Notes: a model not told the origin generated them from the sequence alone. Numbered from the stretch's first letter, positions 9,104 through 18,940 are shown. The stretch is 64,000 bases of DNA from an uncultured bacterium (GCA_934636825.1 CAKUBG010000012.1:6874-70873), one strand, 5' to 3'. Numbers and translations: made by a program.

Positions 9104-9808
9104 TTAGAGCAAAGAAGCGTATTTTACCCACAGAGCTGGGCGAACGGACATACCACGGAAGTTAACAGCTTTATCATAGCTATAACTACCTCCGTAGCTA
9201 ACAAACCCAACCGTATCTTCACTGCTTCCAGGGCTACGTAACCACCAACAACAATCACCTTCATCGTCGGCATAGCCTCCTTGGGCTTTAGCTACCAACG
9301 TTAAAGAGCAGCGCCTATCTTCATAATCTTTAAAGTAGTCACGAGCTTCAGTATAGCTCAGTAAAAAGACTCGATCTTGAGTGGTGGGCCCGCCGTCACG
9401 ACCGTTACGACAATCTTGAGAAGCATCGTTGGGAACATCGGTTAAAACTAAAAGTTCGCGCTCTTCCGGAGTAAAAACAGCTTCGATAAATTCTCCATTG
9501 AGCCAAGTACGCATATCGCTCTTTTCCCAAGTTGGATAAGGAGGTTGAGGGTGAAAAGGACGACTGGCCAAACACTTCTTAACTACTAAAAGAGCAATGC
9601 CCTCATCAGGCTTAACGGCCAAAACACGCCACCTAATAGGTTTTATAGGATAAAGGTCATCGGGTGAACCGGCAGCTTCCGCCTGGGCCTTAGCCTGTTC
9701 AACTTCCGATTTGAGAGCGCGGCGCTCCTCTTTGGGCAAGAAACGCCCTTGTCTGCAGCGGCCGAAATTTATAGCTTGACCGACACGGATACCTTTGGGT
9801 TTTGCCAT
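9104..9808 (-). CDS. DUF6273 domain protein
   Basis: 234 aa. The part from about residue 55 carries the marks of DUF6273: WRVLAVKPDEGIALLVVKKC, SDMRTWLNGEFIEAVFTPEE, DRVFLLSYTEARDYF, CCWWLRSPG and the closing MSVRPALWV. This fold is related to formylglycine-generating-enzyme and C-type-lectin-like domains; its function is unknown. There is no signal peptide or membrane segment. ATG 9808. It lies 64 bases downstream of gspC on the same strand and probably shares its transcript, but nothing in it ties it to secretion. Genomes that have it often carry several copies; only one is seen here. Confidence 0.75.
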   Translation of the reverse strand: MAKPKGIRVGQAINFGRCRQGRFLPKEERRALKSEVEQAKAQAEAAGSPDDLYPIKPIRWRVLAVKPDEGIALLVVKKCLASRPFHPQPPYPTWEKSDMRTWLNGEFIEAVFTPEERELLVLTDVPNDASQDCRNGRDGGPTTQDRVFLLSYTEARDYFKDYEDRRCSLTLVAKAQGGYADDEGDCCWWLRSPGSSEDTVGFVSYGGSYSYDKAVNFRGMSVRPALWVKYASLL

Positions 9809-9872
9809 AATCTGATACCTGCCTCTCCTGAGCTTTATCCTATTTAATCGTATAGATAAAAGCCCAACCTTA

Positions 9873-10886
9873 TTATTTATCTAACTCGTAGCGAATCGTC
9901 TCCTCTTTGCCATTTCTTTCAACTACAAATTCAAAGGAATTAGCGTTGCGCAAGGTCATATAACCGCGATACATTTCTTCGGCACTGCGCGTGGGAATAC
10001 CATTAATGGAAAGCATAATGTCGCGATCTTGCACACCCATACGAGCCAGCAAATTATTTGCGTCTCTAAAATCTACTCTAGTGCCATAGGGCTGACCGTC
10101 TTTTTCTTGAGGAACAACGCGCAATTGCTTGGCCATCTCGGCAGAATTGTCCAGAGCCTGGCGCACATCGGCCATACTTACTCTGGGCTGCCCGTCGTTA
10201 CTATCTTCTTTAGTCTCTTCTTTATCTTGTTCAGCGTTTTCTTTGTCTTCTTCAGCTTTGGGACGTTTTTTGACAATAGGGCCGGAGCTCTTGTCTTCCT
10301 GACCATCTGATAAACTTAAGCTATCGGCCACAAAGAGCAATTCTTCTTCATCATTTTCAAAACGAGCCCAGGCGGAGCCAACCTCGGTCAAAGTATATTT
10401 GCCAATATCTTCTCCCTCGGCCACAATTTCCACAGTTCCAGGGGCCAATTCCAAAATAGCGGCTCGCGAAGAAGGCGAAATCAGCGTACCTTGCAAAACT
10501 GCTTTGCTAATATCACGTTTATCTTCTTTTTTAGTCTCTTTAGCTTGGCTATCAGGGCCATCAGTCGTACCATTTTCACCAATAACCCTGCTTTTACGTT
10601 TTTTCTTGGGAGGCTTGGGCTTTTTCTCGACAGGCTGACGCAAAGCCGAAGCAATATCTTTAGCTTGAGCGGAAGTTAAATTGACTCGAGAATCACGAGC
10701 ACTTTTTTCTATTTCGATACTGCTCGGAGAATCTGTAAAATAAGCGTCCAAAGAAGCGGCGCTGATGTCGGCGCACAGAGCGGCCGAGCCAACAACCAGA
10801 GCCCAAGTGAGAAAGCGGCTGTAAGAGGGACTAAGCATAACTTGGTGGTTTTTGGCAAAAAAAGTTTTATTCCTCTTGCGAAGCAT
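9873..10886 (-). CDS. gspC: GspC-like inner-membrane T2SS protein with PDZ domain
   Basis: T2SS component that links the inner-membrane platform to the secretin. One N-terminal membrane segment (near FLTWALVVGSAALCADI), then a charged Pro/Lys/Glu-rich linker, a GspC homology region (VLQGTLISPSSRAAILELAPG, then GEDIGKYTLTEVGSAWARFE), a second acidic linker, and a C-terminal PDZ domain (MGVQDRDIMLSINGIPTRSA). Gene order supports the call: it is divergent from gspL-M-N-D-E-F. The start is uncertain; ATG 10886 is used, with TTG 10919 and ATG 10838 as alternatives, none with a strong ribosome site. The acidic and basic linkers are longer than in enterobacterial GspC. Confidence 0.82.
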   Translation of the reverse strand: MLRKRNKTFFAKNHQVMLSPSYSRFLTWALVVGSAALCADISAASLDAYFTDSPSSIEIEKSARDSRVNLTSAQAKDIASALRQPVEKKPKPPKKKRKSRVIGENGTTDGPDSQAKETKKEDKRDISKAVLQGTLISPSSRAAILELAPGTVEIVAEGEDIGKYTLTEVGSAWARFENDEEELLFVADSLSLSDGQEDKSSGPIVKKRPKAEEDKENAEQDKEETKEDSNDGQPRVSMADVRQALDNSAEMAKQLRVVPQEKDGQPYGTRVDFRDANNLLARMGVQDRDIMLSINGIPTRSAEEMYRGYMTLRNANSFEFVVERNGKEETIRYELDK

Positions 10887-11042
10887 AGTGCACCAGGCTT
10901 CTCGGGAAGCTAACTTCAAGTAGAAGGTTTAGGGGCTTCGGTATAGAAGTTCGAGCAGCTTGTTGTGAAGTTTGGGGCCCAGTGGGTAGGCCGTAAAAGA
11001 CATAAGCTTTGAGCACACACCCTGTTAAGTAAGAGTTACACT

Positions 11043-12389
11043 ATGTTCCGCGCAGCGGGTTTAGACTTTGGACATACGGAGACACGTGCAATATCAGTAG
11101 GCTTGCTCTGGGGAGCTCCTATCAAGCTGGATTCGTACACCGGCTTTAAGTCGCCTATTGTCAGTATGCCTTCGGACGAACTGACTATCAGGACACTTAA
11201 TGTTCCCGATTCCGGCCGCGAAATACAAGGCAACGTTATTAGAGAAGAGCTGCGCTTGTCTTTGCCTTTCTCTATTGATGAAGCTTCCTGGGATTGGATA
11301 GTTAAAGAAGACAGCGCCACAGTTGCTATCACTTTAAACTCTCAGTTAGCCGAATTTAAAGAACAGCACAAGCTTCCAGAAGAGTCGATTATCGACGCCG
11401 AGCCTTTCGCTTATTTGCGCCTATGTCACGAAGCCAAAGTTGACGAAGCACTCGTTTTTGACTTTGGCGCTTCCAAAACGACCGTTTGCGCTATCAAAGA
11501 AGGTACGATTTATTGGGTAAAAGTCTCTTTCCGAGGTGGACGCAGCCTTACCAAAGAGATTTCTCTAGAAAAAAAACTCGGCGATCAAGAAGCCGAAACT
11601 CTCAAACTCACCGTAGGCACCGAGGAGCCAAAGTGCCAACAATGGTTGCAAGATATAGTGGCTACCAGCCTCTTAAGCGCTCCCGTTCCCTTCGATAAAG
11701 TTTTTATTTGTGGTGGCGGCGCCCAAATGAAAGGCTTGCCTGAGGAATTGTCATCTTTATTAGGACAAGCGGTTGAGCCTATGCCAATGCCTTCAGGTTT
11801 AAGTCCCTATACAGACGCCGTGGCCTACGGTATGGCTTTAGCCAACAAACCTGGCGTTCCGGGTGTGCAACTCGTTCACATTGTCGAAGAAGAGCCCACT
11901 ATTCCTTGGAAATACGCTGTCTGGCTGTTGATATTGTTATCTCTGGCCACCTTAAATTTGGAGATACACAATTATACCGCCAATAAAAGCCTAGATCAGC
12001 AAAAGACCGTCTACCAAGAAGCCGCCGCGCAAGTATTGCCAGATTTAGCTAAGCAAGATCCTGAAGATTATCAGAGCACTTTAAATAAGTTGACCGAAAC
12101 TAATATAGCCAATAAGCGTTCTTCTCCAGAATATATTTTGGAACTTATGGCCCAAATGGCTCGTCCTTTAAGCAAACAGCCCAATTTGGAAATTCGGAAA
12201 ATGGATTTTGCGGCTGAAAAAGAGGTACCCACCATGACCTTGCAAGGACAGGCTCGCTCTGTTCAGCAAGTTGAAGAGTTCCGCCAAGGCATTGAAGGTA
12301 TCTTACAAAAGCCGGAAATTTTAGAAAATAAAAAAGGCCGCCAAGACGTGGTTTCATTCTCTATTGAAGGAGAAGTGCCGGCCCCATGA
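11043..12389 (+). CDS. gspL: GspL-like T2SS platform protein (actin-fold cytoplasmic domain)
   Basis: 448 aa bitopic membrane protein that recruits the GspE ATPase. Residues 1-285 form a PilM/GspL-type actin-like domain, with DFGASKTT as the phosphate loop and VFICGGGAQMKGL as the second one. A single membrane segment lies at about 290-308 (KYAVWLLILLSLATLNLEI), and residues 309-448 are periplasmic, resembling PilN/GspL ferredoxin-like domains. ATG 11043 just after the divergent promoter region (10887-11042). It overlaps the next gene by four bases (ATGA), showing translational coupling. PilM is an alternative name, but the single-chain layout and the GspM and GspN neighbours favour GspL. Confidence 0.85.
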   Translation: MFRAAGLDFGHTETRAISVGLLWGAPIKLDSYTGFKSPIVSMPSDELTIRTLNVPDSGREIQGNVIREELRLSLPFSIDEASWDWIVKEDSATVAITLNSQLAEFKEQHKLPEESIIDAEPFAYLRLCHEAKVDEALVFDFGASKTTVCAIKEGTIYWVKVSFRGGRSLTKEISLEKKLGDQEAETLKLTVGTEEPKCQQWLQDIVATSLLSAPVPFDKVFICGGGAQMKGLPEELSSLLGQAVEPMPMPSGLSPYTDAVAYGMALANKPGVPGVQLVHIVEEEPTIPWKYAVWLLILLSLATLNLEIHNYTANKSLDQQKTVYQEAAAQVLPDLAKQDPEDYQSTLNKLTETNIANKRSSPEYILELMAQMARPLSKQPNLEIRKMDFAAEKEVPTMTLQGQARSVQQVEEFRQGIEGILQKPEILENKKGRQDVVSFSIEGEVPAP

Positions 12390-12838
12390 ACCAGAACGTT
12401 TCCAGACAATTACTTTTTATAGTTATTTTGGTGTTGGCCGCTTTGCTTTGGGCAATATTTTATGCTGTACCGCGTTACAAAGCGATCAGCGCTACCGAAG
12501 CTAGAGTTTCCCGCTTGCGTTTGGAGCGCAAGGGCATAACTCAAGCCATGCAAGACTTCTCCCGCTCCAAAAATTCCAAAGCGGTACCCAATCCCAACAC
12601 GGCATCTTGGATGAGCACTTCCGTACTAAAGAACCTTGAGAAAAATGTAGAGAGCAACAATCCCTATAAAAACAGCCAGGGTGTCCAAGTAAAATTGCGC
12701 TCTGTCACAGCCGAACAAATTACCGAATTGCTCGACTCCATGAGAACTGCCAATGTTATTGTCAAAAGTTTCAGCCTTGACGACAGTGACGGCAACGGTC
12801 GTTGGAATTTAGAGTTTATGGTCGAGGTGCCGTCATGA
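12386..12838 (+). CDS. gspM: GspM-like T2SS platform protein
   Basis: 150 aa bitopic protein: short cytoplasmic start, one membrane segment at about residues 8-28 (LLFIVILVLAALLWAIFYAV), a helical stretch, then a small periplasmic alpha/beta domain ending VKSFSLDDSDGNGRWNLEFM. Sequence conservation in GspM is low, so the call rests on topology, size and position between gspL and gspN. It overlaps both neighbours by four bases (ATGA), which marks a tightly coupled operon. PilO is the type IV pilus counterpart and the main alternative. Confidence 0.8.
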   Translation: MNQNVSRQLLFIVILVLAALLWAIFYAVPRYKAISATEARVSRLRLERKGITQAMQDFSRSKNSKAVPNPNTASWMSTSVLKNLEKNVESNNPYKNSQGVQVKLRSVTAEQITELLDSMRTANVIVKSFSLDDSDGNGRWNLEFMVEVPS

Positions 12839-13725
12839 AACTTTTAGCCAAAGTGGGTGTCTGGCTGCTTGTTTTTGTTTTGGTCTTGCTAATACGCTTG
12901 CCTTACGAAACAATCTTAGGCCGAGTCATGGCCTCAACCGAAAAAGCTACCGGTATTGTCATAACTTGGGATGAAATGTCTATGGGCTTTACAGGAGTAA
13001 ACTTAAATAAACTCTTAGTTACTCTCCCTACCGGCGGTTATTTTACAGCCGATAAAGCTTTCATAGGCTATTCCTTGAAAGGCTTGAGCGTCAATTTCAC
13101 TCAATACGATTCAGCTAAAATTTTGGCTGAAGCCCGCATCCGAAATGCTACCGACTCAAGTTCTACTTCCGCTACACAAGATACGGGAAAGACGGACAAT
13201 GCCATTCCAGGCACAGCTTCGCTTAGCCTAAACGCTTCCGAGTTGAACTTTAAGAGTGAAAATTTGGCTTTGGACACCGGTTCCAAAGATTTGAAAGCTG
13301 TTCAGTTGAGCGGCCAACTCAATTACAACTATTTGTCTTCCAAAGGCAAAGGGACGCTCAATCTTAAGGTACCGTCTTTGAAAGGTTCCTTGCCCGTCGA
13401 GTTACACGATTTAGAGATAGGCGCCAATATTACCATTGAGCCTTACGAAGCTTCGACTTCCGCCCGCAGCGGCCAGGCCGGTACTTCCGCCGGAAGCCAG
13501 ACAGCGGAAAAATCCCCCAAGCGCACTTCTGTAAACAGCAGACTCACTCTTTACAGTCAAGATGTAACTGGTGAAGGACTCGTTTCCTTGCGCTCAACCC
13601 CTCAGAGCAACTCGCCCATGCTTAATGGCGATCTCACTTTCAAAACAAAAATGTTTGGTACGCACAAAGTCAATATTTCCGGTACTTGGGCCAATCCCGA
13701 ATGGAATCTTGCAGGAGCACGCTAG
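12835..13725 (+). CDS. gspN: GspN-like T2SS protein
   Basis: 296 aa, with an N-terminal membrane anchor (VGVWLLVFVLVLLIRLPYETI) followed by a beta-rich periplasmic domain that fits GspN, an accessory T2SS protein of unclear role found mainly in deltaproteobacterial and related systems. The SMGFTGVNLNKLLV segment is a repeated feature of GspN. A Ser/Thr/Ala-rich stretch at about 220-235 is low complexity. ATG 12835 overlaps the gspM stop. Its presence points away from an enterobacterial-type system, in which gspN is usually absent. Confidence 0.83.
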   Translation: MKLLAKVGVWLLVFVLVLLIRLPYETILGRVMASTEKATGIVITWDEMSMGFTGVNLNKLLVTLPTGGYFTADKAFIGYSLKGLSVNFTQYDSAKILAEARIRNATDSSSTSATQDTGKTDNAIPGTASLSLNASELNFKSENLALDTGSKDLKAVQLSGQLNYNYLSSKGKGTLNLKVPSLKGSLPVELHDLEIGANITIEPYEASTSARSGQAGTSAGSQTAEKSPKRTSVNSRLTLYSQDVTGEGLVSLRSTPQSNSPMLNGDLTFKTKMFGTHKVNISGTWANPEWNLAGAR

Positions 13726-13727
13726 CA

Positions 13728-16229
13728 GTGAATAAGTTTCGAGTATACATAGTGACAGCTTTGCTGACGGTGCTGGTATCAGTCGCACCGGCCTTTTCAA
13801 ACGATCCGTCCAAAAACAGCGAAACAGAGCCGCAAAAGCCTATGCTGAGCAAGACCATAGCAGATTCAATGCGCAACGGCCACATTTTGCTCAACTTTGA
13901 AAATATCGACATTCGCGTTCTCTCCCGAGTAATGAGCGAGTTGACCGGACGCAATATTATTGTGGACGAAAAAGTTAAAGGCAAGTTGACGATTCTGTCT
14001 TCGCGGGAAGTCAGCATTCCCGAAGCTTGGGATATTTTCAAAGCGGCGGTCAACCGTTACGGTTTCACAGTCGTCAATCGTGGCGATCATGTGCAAATCG
14101 TGCCCGGCAGTACAGCCAGAAGCATGGGCTCTTTCATGCCAGCTTTGCAAGCTAACCCTACCGGCGAAGAGTACGTAATGGCCGTCTTGATTATGAGCCA
14201 AGGCGATCCCGAAAGTGTCGTCAACGCTGTTAAACCTTTGTTGTCTGAAAATGGCGTTTTGAGCGCTTATAAAGACGGCTTGGCCGTTTTGGTAGTAGAT
14301 AAAGCCTCTATCGTCAATCGTATCGGCCAAATTGTTAAAAGTTTGGATAGTTTAGAGCCTAGCTTGAAAACCGAAGTAGTCTTCCCTAAATATATGGAAG
14401 CCGAAAAAGTTGTCGCAGCCATTAAACCTCTCTATAACGACAAAGAAACGAAAAAGACCTTTGGCATTGCCGCTTTCGGCCCTTCTAACGGTGTCGTTAT
14501 CAGCGCCTATCCTAAAGATTTGCGCGATGTCAAAAAGATTTTGAAGAAGTTAGATATTCCTATGGCCGCCCCCACCAAAACGGAGCCGGCCCGCTTCTTC
14601 GTTTACCACCTTCAGTTCGCTCAAGCTGAAGATGTAGCCAAAATTCTTTCCGATATGCTTTCCGAGCGTCAAAAAGCCGTTGAAGAGCAGCTCAAAGAGT
14701 CCAAGGTACCGGCTACAGAAAATGCCGTCAAGAATACCAGCAACAATTTCCGCAGTGCTTCCGACGGCGTAACCGGCCCAACCGGAGCCAAAGATAACCC
14801 TGCTACTGTGGGCTTTACTTCCTCTAAAGTTTCGGCCGACAGCGACACCAACTCTCTGGTTCTTTATATATCTCCTTCTGAATATGACGAACTTAAGGCT
14901 GTCATTGCCAAATTGGACGCCGAGCGCAGCCAAGTGCAAATTTCTGCTATCGTAGCCGAAGTTTCACTCAAGAGAGCTGCCGAATTGGGTATAGGTTGGC
15001 AAGCCCTCACTTCCGGTGGCGTTATCGGTTCTTATAAAGGCGGCTTAACTGAAGAAGGCTTACTCAATGTTTTGGCTGGAGGCAACTTCGTAGCCGGCGT
15101 AGTGGGAGGCAATACTCGCACCATTACGGTCAGCAACCAGAGCGTAGACGTTCCTGAGTTTTTCGCTTACTTATCCGCTCTCAATTCCAGCAACGATTTC
15201 AATTTAATTTCTGCTCCTCGCGTACTTACCCAAGACAATAAAAAAGCCACTATTAACGTCGGCCAAGTGGTTCCTTTTGCCACCGGAGGCAAGCTTGACG
15301 CTTACGGCTCCCCTACCGTTACTTTTGACTACCGCGAAGTAGGTATCAAGTTGGAAGTAACTCCTCACATGAGCCGTACCGGCAAGATCCGCATGGAAGT
15401 AAAGCAAGAAATTCAAGAAGTCACCGAGTATCTCGATCAAGAGATGGCCGGCGTCAAGTTCAGCGCCCCTGTGGTTTCCAACCGCAGCGTCGATACTACT
15501 GTCACTATTCCCGATGGCAAAACTTTGCTAATCGGTGGTTTAATTTCTAAGCGCACTTCCGATCAAGTAAAAGGTGTGCCTATTCTCAAAGATCTACCTT
15601 TATTAGGCTGGCTCTTCCGCGATAAGAGTACAGACGATCAAAAGACCAGCATCTTTATTTCTTTAACTCCCAAGATTGTCGATTTGGACGAAACTGTCGA
15701 CGCCAAAGATAGTGCCATTACTCCCTACCTTGACGGCATAGGCGAAGCCGGTGATCAAAATTACGAAAACCGCGATACTTTGCAAACCGTTCCCGAAGTA
15801 AAGGCTGCCGACGAGCATTCTTCCGAAGCTAAAGTCACTAAAGCCGGTGATAAGAAAAATGGCAAGTCTGGCAAAACTTCTTCTGTAGAGAATAAAGACG
15901 AAAGCCAAAAGCAATTAGCCGACACTAACAAAAATAACCGCAACCGCAAGCTTAGCAAAAAGCAAAGCCGCCGTTATGCCAATGTGGCCAAACGTCGCGT
16001 TTTTGACAAAATGGACGCCGATCATGCCGTTTATAGCAATGTGCAAGATCCTTTGCCTAAGCAAGAGCAATTGCGCACAGCCAGCGCCGAAGTGCCCACC
16101 GAAGCGGAAGGGCCTCTCACTCCAGCAACGGTAAAAATAACTCCGGCTTCCGGCTCAACGACTGCTCCTTCCGATCTTAAGGAAGGAGAGGTTCTTCCCG
16201 CCCCCGTCAGCTTGGAGAATCGTCAATAG
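13728..16229 (+). CDS. gspD: GspD secretin, outer-membrane channel of the T2SS, with long C-terminal tail
   Basis: 833 aa. GTG start 13728 with GGAG 10 bases upstream and a clear signal peptide (NKFRVYIVTALLTVLVSVAPAF, cleavage after FS). N0 and N1-N3 ring-building domains follow (for example ILLNFENIDIRVLSRVMSEL), then the secretin domain with VPFATGG, the VTFDYREVGIKLEVTPH strand, and the closing PDGKTLLIGGLISKRTSDQ and LPLLGWLFRDKS motifs. The secretin domain ends near residue 655; the remaining 180 residues are Lys/Asn/Glu/Pro-rich and of low complexity, unlike the short S domain of model secretins. Start lies two bases after the gspN stop. Confidence 0.95.
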   Translation: MNKFRVYIVTALLTVLVSVAPAFSNDPSKNSETEPQKPMLSKTIADSMRNGHILLNFENIDIRVLSRVMSELTGRNIIVDEKVKGKLTILSSREVSIPEAWDIFKAAVNRYGFTVVNRGDHVQIVPGSTARSMGSFMPALQANPTGEEYVMAVLIMSQGDPESVVNAVKPLLSENGVLSAYKDGLAVLVVDKASIVNRIGQIVKSLDSLEPSLKTEVVFPKYMEAEKVVAAIKPLYNDKETKKTFGIAAFGPSNGVVISAYPKDLRDVKKILKKLDIPMAAPTKTEPARFFVYHLQFAQAEDVAKILSDMLSERQKAVEEQLKESKVPATENAVKNTSNNFRSASDGVTGPTGAKDNPATVGFTSSKVSADSDTNSLVLYISPSEYDELKAVIAKLDAERSQVQISAIVAEVSLKRAAELGIGWQALTSGGVIGSYKGGLTEEGLLNVLAGGNFVAGVVGGNTRTITVSNQSVDVPEFFAYLSALNSSNDFNLISAPRVLTQDNKKATINVGQVVPFATGGKLDAYGSPTVTFDYREVGIKLEVTPHMSRTGKIRMEVKQEIQEVTEYLDQEMAGVKFSAPVVSNRSVDTTVTIPDGKTLLIGGLISKRTSDQVKGVPILKDLPLLGWLFRDKSTDDQKTSIFISLTPKIVDLDETVDAKDSAITPYLDGIGEAGDQNYENRDTLQTVPEVKAADEHSSEAKVTKAGDKKNGKSGKTSSVENKDESQKQLADTNKNNRNRKLSKKQSRRYANVAKRRVFDKMDADHAVYSNVQDPLPKQEQLRTASAEVPTEAEGPLTPATVKITPASGSTTAPSDLKEGEVLPAPVSLENRQ

Positions 16230-16287
16230 AATAGACTTTATCACAAGTATGCTCTTTAGCATTTTGTTTTGAGCTAGGAGAACTTCT

Positions 16288-17730
16288 GTGCCTTCAATTC
16301 CTACCGAGTTTTATCAGCGCCATCATATTCTGCCTTTAGAAGAAGAAGAGAGCTTCATTAAGATAGGTATCCATAAAGATACTCCACGCCAGCTCTTTGA
16401 AGATATCCGCTTGCTTTTGCATAAAGATGTCATTCCTGTAGTCATGAGTGTGGAAGAGCTGGAAAACGGCTTGCGCCGCATGATGGTCGATGAAGAAAAC
16501 TTAGGCCAAAGCGACGAAGCCGACGACACCAAAGACGTCGATATTAGCCAAGATTTACTGGCTGACGCAGCCGATGCTCCCATAGTGCGCTTACTCAACA
16601 CTTTGTTCCTTAAAGCCATGGAGACGCGCACTTCAGACATTCACATCGAGCCTTATGCCGAGCAAACCGTAGTGCGCATGCGTATCGACGGCGTTTTGCA
16701 TGAAGTGCACAAAATGGCTCGTTCCAGCCATCCCCAATTGGTAGCTCGCGTCAAAGTAATGTCTAATTTGGACTTAGCCGAAACACGCCATCCTCAAGAC
16801 GGCCGCTTGCATGTCCACTCCGGTGATAGACAGTTAGATGTGCGTGTTTCTATTGTGCCCACTTTGCACGGCGAGCGCGTCGTTATGCGCCTTTTGGAAA
16901 AGAACTTGCGCATGCTTAGCCTCAAACAATTGGGCCTCAATGAGCATGATCGCCAAGTTGTCACCGATCTAGTCAGCCATCCTTATGGTTTATTTTTAAT
17001 TACCGGCCCTACCGGTTCAGGTAAGACAACTACTCTCTATGCCATTTTAGATATGATCCGCTCCCCGGAGCGCAATATTATTACTATTGAAGATCCTGTA
17101 GAATATCAATTGGCCGGTGTAGGTCAAATTCAAGTCAATGAAAAAATTGGCATGACTTTTGCCAGCGGTTTGCGCTCAGTCTTGCGTCAAGACCCTGACG
17201 TCATTATGGTCGGTGAAATCCGCGACCCAGAAACGGCCGATATTGCTATTCACGCCGCTTTGACAGGCCACTTGGTGCTCTCTACTTTACACACCAACGA
17301 TGCCCCCACCGCCGCCACCCGTTTACTTGATCTGGGCATACCGCCATATTTGTTGTCTTCCTCGCTTTTGGGCGCTATGGCTCAGCGTTTGGTGCGCAAC
17401 TTGTGTCCACATTGCAAGCAACCTTGCGATCCCGATCCCAACGATTTATATCGTTTGGGCATTCAGAAAGTGCCTGCCGGATCGCAATTTTATAAACCGG
17501 TCGGCTGCCCTCAATGTCACGGTTCCGGTTACAAAGGCCGCTTAGGCATCTACGAAATTATGAGCGTAGACGAAGACTTGCGCAGCCGAATCGCTCGCTC
17601 GGAAGACTCACGTATTTTGGGCAAGGCGGCCCGCGACAAAGGCATGGCCACCCTTTTAGATGACGCCATTAAGAAAGTGGAATTGGGCTTAACTACCCCG
17701 CAAGAAGCGCTGCGGGCCGCCCGCTTATAA
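16288..17730 (+). CDS. gspE: GspE, T2SS assembly ATPase
   Basis: 480 aa hexameric ATPase that powers pseudopilus growth. Walker A is GPTGSGKTT at residues 240-248; the Asp box (TIEDPVEYQL), Walker B (DPDVIMVGEIRDPET) and His box (GHLVLSTLHTND) follow. The zinc module is present as CPHCKQPC and CPQCHG, which is found in GspE and PilB proteins. The N-terminal region is short (about 100 residues), matching GspE with one N-terminal domain. GTG start behind TAGGAGAAC. It lies 58 bases after gspD and 40 before gspF. Confidence 0.95.
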   Translation: MPSIPTEFYQRHHILPLEEEESFIKIGIHKDTPRQLFEDIRLLLHKDVIPVVMSVEELENGLRRMMVDEENLGQSDEADDTKDVDISQDLLADAADAPIVRLLNTLFLKAMETRTSDIHIEPYAEQTVVRMRIDGVLHEVHKMARSSHPQLVARVKVMSNLDLAETRHPQDGRLHVHSGDRQLDVRVSIVPTLHGERVVMRLLEKNLRMLSLKQLGLNEHDRQVVTDLVSHPYGLFLITGPTGSGKTTTLYAILDMIRSPERNIITIEDPVEYQLAGVGQIQVNEKIGMTFASGLRSVLRQDPDVIMVGEIRDPETADIAIHAALTGHLVLSTLHTNDAPTAATRLLDLGIPPYLLSSSLLGAMAQRLVRNLCPHCKQPCDPDPNDLYRLGIQKVPAGSQFYKPVGCPQCHGSGYKGRLGIYEIMSVDEDLRSRIARSEDSRILGKAARDKGMATLLDDAIKKVELGLTTPQEALRAARL

Positions 17731-17770
17731 TTTTTCGGAGCAAAACTTAAGGAGAATACGTTAAAGCGCT

Positions 17771-18940
17771 ATGCCTCTTTATTCTTACGAAGGTACCGAC
17801 AGTAAAGGCAAACAAGTGAAGGGCCTGGTGGCGGCGGTTTCCCATGCCGTAGCTCACCAAAAGCTTAAAGAGCGCAAAATTTTCCCTACCAAAGTAGAAG
17901 AAGACGGCGGAACCAAAGGCGGACAAGCCGGCGACGACGATTTGGCCTATACAGTGTTGCAATTGTCAGCTTTGCTTAAGTCGGGCATTCCTATGGATGA
18001 AGCCCTGGGCTCGTTAGCCGAATCGGCTGAAAGTGCCAAATTGCGCAAAGCTTTGGCCAGAGTACAAGTGCGTTTGCGCGAAGGTGAAAGCCTATCCAGC
18101 AGCCTAACCGAAGACAGTATCTTCCCTCCTATGTTGGTGCGTATGGTCAGTGCCGGTGAAGAAGCCGGCCAACCTGGCGTTATTTTGGAGCGTTACGCCA
18201 ACTTCTTACAAGACGAAATAGAACATCGCCGCGCTTTGCAATCGGCCTTGGCCTATCCCGTAGTGTTAGTTTCACTATCCATAGTGCTCTTAATTGCTTT
18301 AGTTATGTTTTTAACCCCTGTAATCCAAGAGATGTACGACTCTACAGGTAACGAACTTCCCGCCATTACTCAACTGATGATCAATGCGGGCACCTTCTTA
18401 CGCAGTTGGGGTCCAGCTGTTTTAGGCGGAGCCATTGTTATTATCTTTTTAGTTTCTCATTCTCTTTCCAATCTGACTAAAGACAAACTCAAAATGAACT
18501 TTCCTATTTTGGGACGCATGATCAAAGCCGGTCTCTTAGCCAGATGGGCTCGCACTTTAGCCTTATTGCAAAGCTCCGGCGTACCTTTGGTGCGCTCTTT
18601 GCAAATGAGCCGCGAAGTAGTAGACAACGCTGCTTTAGATAAAGAGCTGCGCGGTGTAGAACAAGCCGTCGAACGTGGTGACGGCCTGTCTAATTCACTT
18701 TCTCGCATTCAGCTTATTCCGCCACTATTGCAACAATTTTTAAGAACGGGCGAAAAAACCGGCAACATGGATGAGATGCTCACTTCGGCTGCCAGCTTCT
18801 ACGAGCGCGAGCTAGCCCGTCGCCGCCAAACCATGATCCGCTGGCTGGAGCCATGTCTTATTCTCTTTATGGGTATAGTGGTAGGTATGGTAGTTATTTC
18901 TGCCTTGCTTCCGCTCTCACAATTGTCAGCCCAATTGTAA
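17771..18940 (+). CDS. gspF: GspF, inner-membrane T2SS platform protein
   Basis: 389 aa polytopic protein with two repeated GspF domains, each with helical cytoplasmic parts (ALLKSGIPMDEALGSLAES and LLQSSGVPLVRSLQMSREV) and membrane segments (YPVVLVSLSIVLLIALVMFL, a middle one near 220, and CLILFMGIVVGMVVISALLP at the end). This is the central platform for pseudopilus assembly. ATG 17771; no strong ribosome site near it, though AAGGAG lies 18 bases upstream. Last gene of the gspL-F operon, followed by a hairpin and a strong terminator. GspG, H and K are not in the window. Confidence 0.93.
   Translation: MPLYSYEGTDSKGKQVKGLVAAVSHAVAHQKLKERKIFPTKVEEDGGTKGGQAGDDDLAYTVLQLSALLKSGIPMDEALGSLAESAESAKLRKALARVQVRLREGESLSSSLTEDSIFPPMLVRMVSAGEEAGQPGVILERYANFLQDEIEHRRALQSALAYPVVLVSLSIVLLIALVMFLTPVIQEMYDSTGNELPAITQLMINAGTFLRSWGPAVLGGAIVIIFLVSHSLSNLTKDKLKMNFPILGRMIKAGLLARWARTLALLQSSGVPLVRSLQMSREVVDNAALDKELRGVEQAVERGDGLSNSLSRIQLIPPLLQQFLRTGEKTGNMDEMLTSAASFYERELARRRQTMIRWLEPCLILFMGIVVGMVVISALLPLSQLSAQL

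Noticed and set aside
9104..9808. C-terminal C-type-lectin-like domain as a possible diversity-generating retroelement target
   Set aside because: No reverse transcriptase, template repeat or variable region was seen nearby; DUF6273 proteins are common without such elements.
10029..10679. Plus-strand open frames opposite gspC
   Set aside because: Low-complexity antisense frames with no ribosome sites or family features; gspC has a membrane segment and PDZ domain.
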